Shown piece after piece: positions 1-7,100 of a stretch of DNA of 8,830 nt; the stretch's first letter is position 1; each line of letters starts with the position of its first letter. Source of the stretch: Spirochaetaceae bacterium (GTDB lineage: Bacteria > Spirochaetota > Spirochaetia > Treponematales > Breznakiellaceae). The notes beneath the pieces are model-generated. The model ran no database searches and had not been told where the DNA came from. It saw only the letters and a list, made by a program, of their open reading frames with translations. A program made the position numbers and the translations under genes. The stretch spans positions 1-8,830 of the forward strand of contig JAIRPH010000143.1 in the NCBI GenBank assembly GCA_031257135.1, read 5' to 3'.

Positions 1-2
1 TT

Positions 3-116
3 ATCGTACCGGTTATTATTTTGACAGATTCACTGCATCTTCGCGTATTTCTTACCGCGCTATTGCTGGTAAAAGCGGCGGTATTTATCCGCATGAAAAC
101 CGCAAAAGCCGACTAA
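3..116 (+). CDS. C-terminal end of a membrane protein (partial)
   Basis: An open frame enters from the left edge and stops at TAA 114-116, giving 37 residues. The sequence starts IVPVIILTDSLHLRVFLTAL and continues with a hydrophobic run (LLLVKAAVF) and a basic tail (IRMKTAKAD). A last transmembrane helix followed by a short positive cytoplasmic tail is the natural reading. The ending resembles multidrug transporters such as MATE proteins, but 37 residues cannot assign a family. No clear terminator follows before the next gene, so the two could be co-transcribed. The main doubt is whether this frame is coding at all, because there is no upstream sequence to test it. Confidence 0.45.
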   Translation: MVPVIILTDSLHLRVFLTALLLVKAAVFIRMKTAKAD

Positions 117-216
117 ACGAGTAGGTCGATTTGATAAAAGATACCTCAAAGAATCGGAAGAGACTGCTAGACGGAATCGCAAAAGCGGCTATAGTCTGCA
201 AGCTAAGGAGAGATTC

Positions 217-357
217 ATGGAAACTAAAAAATATGCCCCGGTTATCGCGGAAGAGGATTGTACGGTTTATTGCAATATATGCAACAAAACCATAGAAGTA
301 AAAAAAGGTCAAGAAATTCCGCTTTGCTGTGGCAGATTGATGGAAATTATTGACTAG
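217..357 (+). CDS. Small four-cysteine desulforedoxin-like / zinc-ribbon protein
   Basis: This 46-residue protein begins at ATG 217, with AAGGAG at 205-210 six bases upstream, and stops at TAG 355-357. It has a CNIC motif (Cys19, Cys22), a short beta-hairpin-like stretch (IEVKKGQE), and a CCGRLME motif (Cys37, Cys38). A CxxC followed about 15 residues later by an adjacent CC-G pair is the pattern of desulforedoxin and of the N-terminal domain of desulfoferrodoxins, where four cysteines hold one iron. Small zinc ribbons can share it. Cys15 is an extra cysteine. A free-standing protein of this size fits an electron carrier or metal-site protein in an anaerobe, but iron versus zinc cannot be decided here. 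The frame is open upstream back to position 97 without an ATG, GTG or TTG, so this start is preferred. The terminator at 373-410 closes the gene. Confidence 0.8.
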   Translation: METKKYAPVIAEEDCTVYCNICNKTIEVKKGQEIPLCCGRLMEIID

Positions 358-372
358 CTAGGCTCCTTCCTT

Positions 373-410
373 GCCTCGTTTGGCGGCGTTTGTCTAAAAC
401 GAGGCGTTTT
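373..410 (+). terminator. Intrinsic terminator after the four-cysteine protein
   Basis: A perfect 9-bp inverted repeat, GCCTCGTTT (373-381) and AAACGAGGC (397-405), encloses a 15-base loop and is followed by GTTTT (406-410). It lies 16 bases after the stop codon. It should separate the small cysteine protein from the CsgG-FGE gene. Confidence 0.75.
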
Positions 411-436
411 AAAACTATTCTCCGCCCGCGCCCGCC

Positions 437-470
437 TTGACCCGGCAGGCATTGCGTTTTAAAGTAGATA
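437..470 (+). promoter_or_regulatory. Possible promoter for the CsgG-FGE / apbE operon
   Basis: TTGACC at 437-442 resembles a -35 box. The best -10-like sequence is TTAAAG at 459-464 (16-base spacer), or the nearby TTTAAA. It is followed immediately by AGTAGATAT and the ATG at 472. This would leave almost no leader and no Shine-Dalgarno sequence, so the gene would be nearly leaderless if the assignment is right. The decamer GCGTTTTAAA at 454-463 also occurs at 404-413 inside the terminator region. The call is weak. Confidence 0.3.
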
Positions 471-471
471 T

Positions 472-2229
472 ATGAAGAAAATCGGGTTGCTCGTTTTAGG
501 ATTACTATTGTGCGCTCTGCTGTACGGGGCAGGCAAAGCCGAGAGCCAGAAAGAAGGAATCAGCGATGCTCCCCAAGAGACTCAGCCGGAGAAACAAGAG
601 CCGAAGCCGGATACAGCCAGCGGTACGAATCAGCCCGCAAGCGGCGGCTCAGGTTCAAGCCCGGGAGCGAAGCCGCCGTCTTCTCTCCCGAAACTTATGG
701 TACTGCCTTTTACCGGAACGACTCCGTCGGAAGGCGAAAATCTAGCCTTGCTTTTGTCCGCGGATCGGACTCTGCGGGAAGCCTGTACGGTCATACCCCG
801 TCTTTCCGCGGTCAGCGGCGCGGTTCTAGATCATGAGATACTGCGGTCAGGACTGCTGGATACCGATACCATAGCCGCAATAGGCAGACAGAACCAAGCC
901 GATTTGGTGATAACCGGACACATTAAGACCTTGGGAGACCGGAATATTATCTTGATGAGCGTAGTCAACGTAGCGCGTTTCCAGCAGGCGGCAGGGATGT
1001 ACCGGGAGTTTCAGAACCGGAAAGAGATTTCCCTTTTGTTGTCAGGAATGGCGAAGCGGCTTCTTGAAACGCTTCGAGGGACGCCTTCTTCCGCTCCGGC
1101 TCTGGGAATCCTCCCCTTTACGATACCGGAAAACATCGCCGATCCGGAGGATATAGCCGTATTGGTACAATTATTGACCATTGATTTGGCTAATACTAAA
1201 ACCTATACGCTTGTTCCCCGGACAAAAACCGTTGAAGCGATATTAGCGGAAACCCCGTATACTGCGGCGTCAGAGCCGGCAATTATCGAAGCCGTAGGAA
1301 AAGCCCTCGACGTCCAATGCGTTTTAACCGTGGATGTGATACGCATTGGGAAAAATCCCGCGCTCTTTCTTACTCAGATTCTTGATGCGGATAATCTTGG
1401 GCTTCGGACGGGCGCGCAGATAGAATACCGGACGATAACCGACGGTTTCCGGTTCATCCCGGAGCTGGCGTCTCAGCTTGCGGGCGTACCGAAGGCGTCC
1501 GCGGCGGACCAGATTCCCGATAATCTGGTATGGATAGCCGGCGGCAGTTTCCAAATGGGAAGCTCCGGCGGCGACCCGGATGAAACGCCGGCGCATACCG
1601 TACAGGTAAGCGGTTTTTTTCTAGGCAAAACGCCGGTTACGCAAAAGGAATACGAAGCCGTTATAGGAAGCAACCCAAGCCGCAATAAAGGCGAAGATTT
1701 GCCCGTAGAGAATGTCAGTTGGTATGACGCTATAGCGTATTGCAACGCTTTGAGCGTCCGCGAAGGGCTGACGCCGGTATACAGCGGAACGATTAATCAT
1801 ATTGTCTGTAATTTTACGGCTAACGGGTACCGCCTGCCTACCGAAGCCGAATGGGAATACGCGGCTCGGGGAGGAAGTTTGGATGCCTTGACCTTTGACT
1901 ATGCCGGCGGCGGCGGCGTCGATAATTTCGCTTGGTTCAGGGGCAACAGCGGTGGGCAGAGTCATAAGGTCGCCGGAAAACTTCCTAACAGCCTCGGTCT
2001 TTACGATATGTCCGGCAACGTTTGGGAGTGGTGTTGGGACTGGTATGGTCCGTATCAAGCCGGAAACCAGCAGAATCCTACCGGTCCTGTTTCAGGCGGA
2101 GACCGAGTAACCCGCGGCGGAAGCTGGAATAGCGCGGGGCATCAGGCGCGTTCAACCTATCGGAGTCTCGGAAACCCTGTCAGCCGCTATCGGGATCTCG
2201 GTTTTCGGGTACTTCGTCCTGTTTTTTAG
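472..2229 (+). CDS. Exported protein with two CsgG/LpoB-like modules and a cysteine-less FGE (SUMF1-type) domain
   Basis: The 585-residue protein opens with MKK and a hydrophobic core (5-20), and AGKA|E near residue 23 looks like a signal peptidase I site. C14 is not in a proper lipobox. A Pro/Ser/Gly-rich linker (about 25-72) follows. Two related modules start at KLMVLPF (74-80) and ALGILPF (210-216). Each shows the CsgG/LpoB/TolB-N pattern of a VLPF strand, a V(I/P)PR strand and a 'QADLVITG' strand. Residues 350-583 are an FGE-sulfatase domain: IAGGSFQMGS (355-364), YRLPTEAEWEYAARGG (453-468), GLYDMSGNVWEW (509-520), TRGGSW (547-552) and DLGFRVLR (575-582). FGE enzymes convert a sulfatase Cys to formylglycine using two cysteines just after the GGS motif. 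Here that stretch is GGSWNSAGHQARSTYR, so catalysis is unlikely and a binding or scaffold role is inferred. No Shine-Dalgarno precedes the ATG. The ApbE gene follows after 10 bases. Confidence 0.88.
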   Translation: MKKIGLLVLGLLLCALLYGAGKAESQKEGISDAPQETQPEKQEPKPDTASGTNQPASGGSGSSPGAKPPSSLPKLMVLPFTGTTPSEGENLALLLSADRTLREACTVIPRLSAVSGAVLDHEILRSGLLDTDTIAAIGRQNQADLVITGHIKTLGDRNIILMSVVNVARFQQAAGMYREFQNRKEISLLLSGMAKRLLETLRGTPSSAPALGILPFTIPENIADPEDIAVLVQLLTIDLANTKTYTLVPRTKTVEAILAETPYTAASEPAIIEAVGKALDVQCVLTVDVIRIGKNPALFLTQILDADNLGLRTGAQIEYRTITDGFRFIPELASQLAGVPKASAADQIPDNLVWIAGGSFQMGSSGGDPDETPAHTVQVSGFFLGKTPVTQKEYEAVIGSNPSRNKGEDLPVENVSWYDAIAYCNALSVREGLTPVYSGTINHIVCNFTANGYRLPTEAEWEYAARGGSLDALTFDYAGGGGVDNFAWFRGNSGGQSHKVAGKLPNSLGLYDMSGNVWEWCWDWYGPYQAGNQQNPTGPVSGGDRVTRGGSWNSAGHQARSTYRSLGNPVSRYRDLGFRVLRPVF

Positions 2230-2239
2230 GAGTAACGTT

Positions 2240-3244
2240 ATGAAAATGAGTGTTTTACTTATCCTGCCGCTGATTACCGGTTGCGCTAAAGAGATTCCAA
2301 TACAAACTGAATTCGTACTGGGAACCGTTTGCACTGTCCAGCTCTATCACTATGGTTCAGCGAAGATATACAACGCGGTTTTTTCACGAGTACGGGAGAT
2401 TGAAAACCGCATGAGCGTCGTCATACCTGATACTGATATAGCCAGAATTAACCGGAACGCCGGGATTGAACCGGTGCCGGTTCATCAGGAAGTGATTACG
2501 CTCTTGGAAAGGTCCCGGTATTATGCGGAATTGAGCGGAGGCGCGTTTGATCCTACGGTGGGACCGCTGGTAAAACTTTGGGATATAACCTCAGAGCATC
2601 CTCGTCTGCCCTCTGCTGAAGCCATTCAGGAAGCCTTAGCTCTGATTGATTGGCGGGATGTGATTATAAACCGGGAAGCAGAAACCGTGTTTTTGAGGCG
2701 AATCGGTATGGCTCTGGACTTGGGCGCGATTGCGAAAGGCTACGCGGCCGACGAAGCGATCAAGATTATCAAACAAGCTGGAATCCCCAGAGGGATCATC
2801 GATTTCGGCGGCAATATCTTTGCCTACGGCGAAAAAGCAAGCCCGAAAAGCCCGTGGCGAATCGGCGTACAGCATCCTTTAGGCGGTCGAGGCTCGTATA
2901 TCGGAATTCTGGAGGTCAGCAATAAGAGCGTCGTAACCTCTGGAGTGTATGAACGATACGCGGAGATTGACGGCGTCCGGTATCATCATATTTTATCTAC
3001 CGCCGACGGGTATCCGGTACACAACGGACTTCTGTCGGTAACGATCATAGCCGACGCTTCGGTTGACGCCGACGCGCTTTCGACCGCGGTTTTTGCGCTG
3101 GGCTATGAACAGGGCAAAGCGTTAGTCGAGTCTCTCGGTACGGCGGACGCGGTTTTTATATTCGCAGATACGGCTATCCGCTTTTCTCAGGGCGCGGAAG
3201 CTCTGTTTAAAGAAACCTCCGCCAGCCGTTTCCCAGAGAAATAA
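2240..3244 (+). CDS. apbE: ApbE-family FAD:protein FMN transferase, lipoprotein
   Basis: The 334-residue protein has a signal peptide ending in the lipobox LITGC (11-15), so it should be lipid-anchored outside the cytoplasmic membrane. ApbE enzymes move FMN from FAD onto Thr/Ser of partner proteins; the Treponema pallidum homologue is also described as an Mg-dependent FAD pyrophosphatase. Family landmarks are in order: SGGAFDPTVGPLVKLW (99-114), ALDLGAIAKGYAAD (158-171), FGGNI (189-193), VTSGVYERY (232-240), HHILSTADGYPV (249-260) and DADALSTAVFALG (276-288). Asp278 and Thr282 have the four-residue spacing of the metal-site Asp/Thr pair of the family. The usual 'HIIDPRTG' is altered to HHILSTADG. 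Its AGGAG lies in the stop region of the upstream gene (2228-2232), so the two genes are probably one transcript. No SGAT-like flavinylation site was seen in the window's proteins, so its acceptor lies elsewhere. Confidence 0.93.
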   Translation: MKMSVLLILPLITGCAKEIPIQTEFVLGTVCTVQLYHYGSAKIYNAVFSRVREIENRMSVVIPDTDIARINRNAGIEPVPVHQEVITLLERSRYYAELSGGAFDPTVGPLVKLWDITSEHPRLPSAEAIQEALALIDWRDVIINREAETVFLRRIGMALDLGAIAKGYAADEAIKIIKQAGIPRGIIDFGGNIFAYGEKASPKSPWRIGVQHPLGGRGSYIGILEVSNKSVVTSGVYERYAEIDGVRYHHILSTADGYPVHNGLLSVTIIADASVDADALSTAVFALGYEQGKALVESLGTADAVFIFADTAIRFSQGAEALFKETSASRFPEK

Positions 3245-3252
3245 CCGGCTAG

Positions 3253-3291
3253 GATGGTCTCATAGTTCAGGCTGATGGTCTCATAGTTCAG
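3253..3291 (+). repeat. Two tandem copies of an 18-bp sequence (21-bp period)
   Basis: GATGGTCTCATAGTTCAG occurs at 3253-3270 and again, without mismatch, at 3274-3291, separated by GCT. The second copy is followed by CTT and then GAT, as if a third unit began and diverged. The pair lies directly after the ApbE stop and just upstream of a promoter-like sequence, so it could be an operator pair (two helical turns apart). It could also be a slippage duplication or part of a dispersed repeat. Confidence 0.8.
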
Positions 3292-3292
3292 C

Positions 3293-3322
3293 TTGATCAT
3301 TGTTTATGTGCGGACTTATAAT
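3293..3322 (+). promoter_or_regulatory. Promoter-like TTGATC-N18-TATAAT
   Basis: TTGATC at 3293-3298 (4 of 6 to the sigma-70 -35 consensus) is 18 bases from a perfect TATAAT at 3317-3322. The -35 box directly abuts the 21-bp repeat pair. Transcription would read toward the small membrane protein with a leader of about 150 bases. A second partial promoter, TTGACA at 3401-3406 with TACTTT at 3423-3428 (16-base spacer), lies nearer the gene. Confidence 0.5.
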
Positions 3323-3475
3323 AAATTCTGATAGGTCGCCGATAGAATACCTAAGGCGGGAATCGCGCCGCCGCAACCTAATGACAAAGCGGGAAGACGC
3401 TTGACAACTCGGACAGACGGGCTACTTTAGAACGAGGAGGATATACCGCTTCTTCCCCTGCCAACGCTGGAGGAG

Positions 3476-3850
3476 TTGCGGCTGATTTCGATGATTTTGC
3501 CGATACCATTGCTGATAATTCCCGCGGGATTATTTGCGCTTATCGTATATTTTGCGGTTTCCAAGAAATCCGGTTTGCTGGTACGCTGGGCGGCGATTAT
3601 GGCGCTTATTCTCATTGGGCTGTCTGTGGTGGTCTGTTTGTTTATCCTTTTCGCCGAGCCGGGAGTTGTGGCGGTTGAGGGTCCGAACATTGACTTCATC
3701 CCCGACCGGGAAGTGATCCCGGTAAAAAAAGCCGATCCTCTGCCCCTGCTGATATTTGCGGCAATCATGCTCTTGTTTATCGCTTTTGTGGTGTACCACG
3801 CCTTGCGGGAGCAGTACCGCAAAAAAGAAACCGATCAAGAAAAACCCTAA
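3476..3850 (+). CDS. Small three-helix membrane protein of unknown function (start uncertain)
   Basis: I do not recognise this family. Starting at TTG 3476 it has 124 residues and three hydrophobic helices at about 5-28, 37-60 and 88-110. The loop after helix 1 (SKKSGLLVR) and the C-terminal tail (REQYRKKETDQEK) are basic, while loop 61-87 is acidic and Pro-rich. By the positive-inside rule this puts the N-terminus outside and the C-terminus inside. The start is unclear. TTG 3476 has AGGAG touching it with no spacing, and ATG 3491 has that AGGAG 15 bases away. The best Shine-Dalgarno, GAGGAGG at 3434-3440, stands before an in-frame ATA (3443). The frame is open from 3431 and reads NEEDIPLLPLPTLEELR, which looks coding. 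The gene lies convergent to the large regulator. Confidence 0.65.
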   Translation: MRLISMILPIPLLIIPAGLFALIVYFAVSKKSGLLVRWAAIMALILIGLSVVVCLFILFAEPGVVAVEGPNIDFIPDREVIPVKKADPLPLLIFAAIMLLFIAFVVYHALREQYRKKETDQEKP

Positions 3851-4193
3851 CCCCGACGCTTTTTCCGGCTTTTAGCCTGAACATGATACGCCCCCTCTTG
3901 ACGAAAGCCGAGTCGCCCCGACGACAAAAGCCGATTGGCTTGACATCTACGCTACAAGCGGATGCAAACGCAGAGGCAGTAGCTGAAGAGAGAAATCGAG
4001 ATGCTCCACCCCGGTATCGGACTCTACTCTGGACTAGGGACTTGTCCATCACCCTTTCATTATCAAATATTGAAAAATAAAGCAGTCTGGTTTTTTCATC
4101 CTCTATCAAAATGACCGATATTTCCTTCTCTTATTTGTTTACGAGATAAAGGGATAATAAAGAGTCGATCAGCCGCTAAGGTATACATCCTTC
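3851..4193. other. Gene-poor convergent spacer, possible dispersed repeat
   Basis: No convincing gene was found. A 65-codon + strand frame (3883-4080) and a longer - strand frame (3777-4109) overlap each other, and neither has a ribosome-binding site or a recognisable domain. The octamer CCCCGACG occurs at 3851-3858 and again at about 3916-3923. CGGCTTTT (3866-3873) can pair with AAAGCCG (3904-3910) or AAAAGCCG (3926-3933). AAGCCGATTGGCTT forms a small 5-bp hairpin. The final 110 bases are A+T-rich. No classical terminator for either converging gene could be identified. The mutually open frames give the impression of a repeated non-coding element, but this rests on impression only. Confidence 0.4.
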
Positions 4194-7100
4194 CTACCGT
4201 TTCCGCAGTTTTCCCGGAGGGAAGCCGTAGATTTTTTTGAACACCCGACAAAAATAAGCCTGATCCTGAAAGCCTGAACGGAGCGCAATTTCCTGAATCG
4301 TGTCGTCGGTTTTACGGAGAAGATTAGCGGCGAAAAACACCCGGTACCGATTCAGATAATCCCACAGAGAAAGCCCCATCTCCCGGTGGAAAATTCGGGT
4401 GAGATAGTCCTCGCTGATATGCACCGATTCGGCAAGTTTCCACCGGGAAATATGAAATTCAGCATGACCGTCAAAATAGAGCAGAGTCTTTTTCACCAAC
4501 GCCCCCGTATGAGGCGGCAGAATCTCGTCGCCTCCGATAAGCGCAGTAATCCGGTCCGTAAATTCAGAAGACTCCGCAACCGCGCTGTGACACAGCAATA
4601 CCCGAGAATACCGGCTGATAGACACCACCTCCGCGGCGGATTGAATCCGGTCGCTTACCGCCACAATCGGCGCGGTTACGGTCAGCGGATGCCGCCGCAC
4701 CTGCTCCACCGTATCCGCGCTGAGACCGTTCAAAACAATCAGAGCCGGAAGGATTTCGGATACCGTCTCATTGAATAAACCCATAGAAGCGATGTGAATA
4801 CCCTCAATCTCAGCCTGAGACCACGCGCGCCTGAGCGTTTCAGGAACGTTCACAAACAATACAACCCCGCGCTTGGGCGAGGTAATTGCGCGTTCAACCG
4901 CATCAATCAGGGTCTTGCCGGAAAACGAAGCGTCCCGCCGGTAGCATAAAAACGGAACAGTAAGCAGTTCCGACCGGCGGCGCAAAGCCGAAACCCGCAC
5001 TAAATCTCCGGTAGACGCGGCGCCGGCATCCCAGAAAATATAAGCCGTCCTGCCCGGCAGTTCCGCGGCTTGTTCCACGTCCTGCACAGTCTTCAAATTG
5101 AAAAAATTCGCCGGTCTAAGCGACGGATCAGACAAGACTAATACATGATCCCCCGGGCTTCCGGGCTGACGCGCAGGCTCAAGCCCGGTAAGAGTCGTCC
5201 ACGGAAGGGTAATCGCGCAATGAGCATCCTCCCAGTTACAGGTTCCTCCGTGAAGCAGTACAATCCGTTCAGCCAAAAGAAGCGCGCGCTTTTTCTCTTT
5301 CCGTTCCGTTCCGCCTTTGGCTATATGAACCATCAAGCCTTCATGCCGAAGAAAAACGGAAACCTCCCCAGTGTACACGTCCCGGATAAGAGAAAAACAC
5401 TGAGACAGCCGGGAAACATCGCCGGTCAGCAGAGGAAACGACCCAATGCCCGGGAGTAATTCTTCGGGATCGAACAGCCGCTTGTGTATTGATAATTCAT
5501 CAAGCCGGGACAGGGTTAGGTCAATCAGACTTCCCGCTTCCGCGTTGCGGACAGCGATAAAGGACTTTAAATCCTGCAAATCCTCCGGACGAGCCGGCAG
5601 ATTCTTCTCAAGAGCCTCGGCTTTTTCCAGCAGACCCGCAAGAGGATCGTAGAGTTCGTTTTCCAGCATGAGAAGAAACTCCGTTTTCCCCCGCTCCGCC
5701 TGTTCCGCGATCTGCTTGGTCCGAATTACCTCGTTCATCAGGGCGATGCCTTTGAGCGCGTAGCTTACGGCGGACCGAAGCTCTTCAAAAATTAAGCCCT
5801 CTCGAAAGGGTACGTTGTGAATGAAATACCCCAACGACTGATTTTCAATGAACAAGGGCTGAACCATAAAAATCCCGTTGGCGTATCGGTCTTTCAAGCC
5901 CTCCGGCGTCAGCAATCTGGCAGGAAACCGCTGTCCTCTGACCGGACTAATCCCGGCGGGAGAAAAACCGCCGACCCAAATCGAGATTTTCTCGTCCTCA
6001 AACAGCACAATGGCTCCGGTGGTAATCCCGATGTCCGGCAGATACCGGGCGAGACTCTCTACCAGCGCGTTCCGATCCCGGGTGCCGAGAAGTTCGCACT
6101 TGAGCGAATTCAGGGCGGTGTTCCATTTTTCCGCGGCATACCGCGCCTTGATAACAAGCCGTTCCTGAATCCGAAACACCGCGCCGTACACCGAGGAAGC
6201 CCATAAGATTTTATCCGCCGGGATTAAACCGGAGGCAAACATCCGCTCAAACAGCCCGATGAGCGATTCCGGGTCATAACCGGCGGTAAAAAACCTCGCC
6301 AGTCCTTTTTCAAATACCTGAAAAAACCGTTCTTTAGGCTCATAAAAAAACGCCCGGAGTATCGGATAAGCCAGCGTTTTCATTCTGGCGGGATTCAGCC
6401 GGACTGAATGTAAGGGTACGGTTTCCGCGGTCATGGCGAGCAGAGCCTTCATTGACTCCTCTAAGCGGGCGTGAAGCCCTGAAGGTTTCATGTCGGTATA
6501 GGGAGTCCGCCGGCACCCGCAGGATTCCCGGATGATAATCTCCGAAGGCAGGCTTACATCCGCAATTTCCGCTTTTTTTTTCTTTCCGAGGAGTTTCAGC
6601 ATGATTCTGAACGATTCGCCGCACAGCTCGGCATAGGGCATATGGACGGTTGACAGCGGGCTTTCAAGAATCCGGCTTTCCCCGGAATTGTTAAATCCTC
6701 CTACATGGTAATCCCGGGGAATGTAATAGCCCTTTTTATGAAAATAACGCGCCCCGCTGACTACCATCATATCGCTGGACCCGATGAGCGTATCGAAATC
6801 CCTGCCCGGTATGAGTCCGCGTTTTTCAAAGAGTTGCGCCGCCGCGGCTTCGCCCATGTTCCAGTTAAAGGGATCAGTTATGAGCGCGGGTTCCTCCTGA
6901 AGTCCCGCTTCCTTGAGCGCGTCTTGATACCCGCTGAACCGCGCCGCCGCGGACTGATGAAACGCCGGTCCCCGCAAAAAGGCGATATATCGGGCGTTAT
7001 GAACCGTAATGAAATGAGCGGCTAAGGATTTCATGCCGTTATACGCGTCAAACTGCACACACGGATGACCGGGTACCTTGTACGCTAAGGTAACATACGG

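Noticed and set aside
97..216. In-frame open extension upstream of the four-cysteine protein
   Set aside because: The frame is open back to position 97 but has no ATG, GTG or TTG, while ATG 217 has a well-spaced AAGGAG.
85..312. 75-codon frame on the - strand
   Set aside because: It lies antisense to two better-supported + strand frames, has no ribosome-binding site and has a low-complexity Phe/Ser-rich product.
505..520. LLLC at residues 11-14 of the CsgG-FGE protein as a lipobox
   Set aside because: The residue before Cys is Leu, not Gly/Ala/Ser, and the Cys lies inside the hydrophobic core; a signal peptidase I site near AGKA fits better.
3355..3372. GGCGG...CCGCC hairpin as terminator of apbE
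   Set aside because: The stem is only 5 bp with an 8-base loop and no T run follows.
3883..4080. 65-codon + strand frame
   Set aside because: No ribosome-binding site, no domain, composition-like Ala/Glu/Arg-rich sequence, and an equally open - strand frame opposite; described only as spacer.
4386..7025. Several 68-130-codon + strand frames inside the large regulator
   Set aside because: They are antisense to a continuous 1065-codon gene with clear domains; their products are basic, Pro/Arg/Ser-rich and lack ribosome-binding sites.
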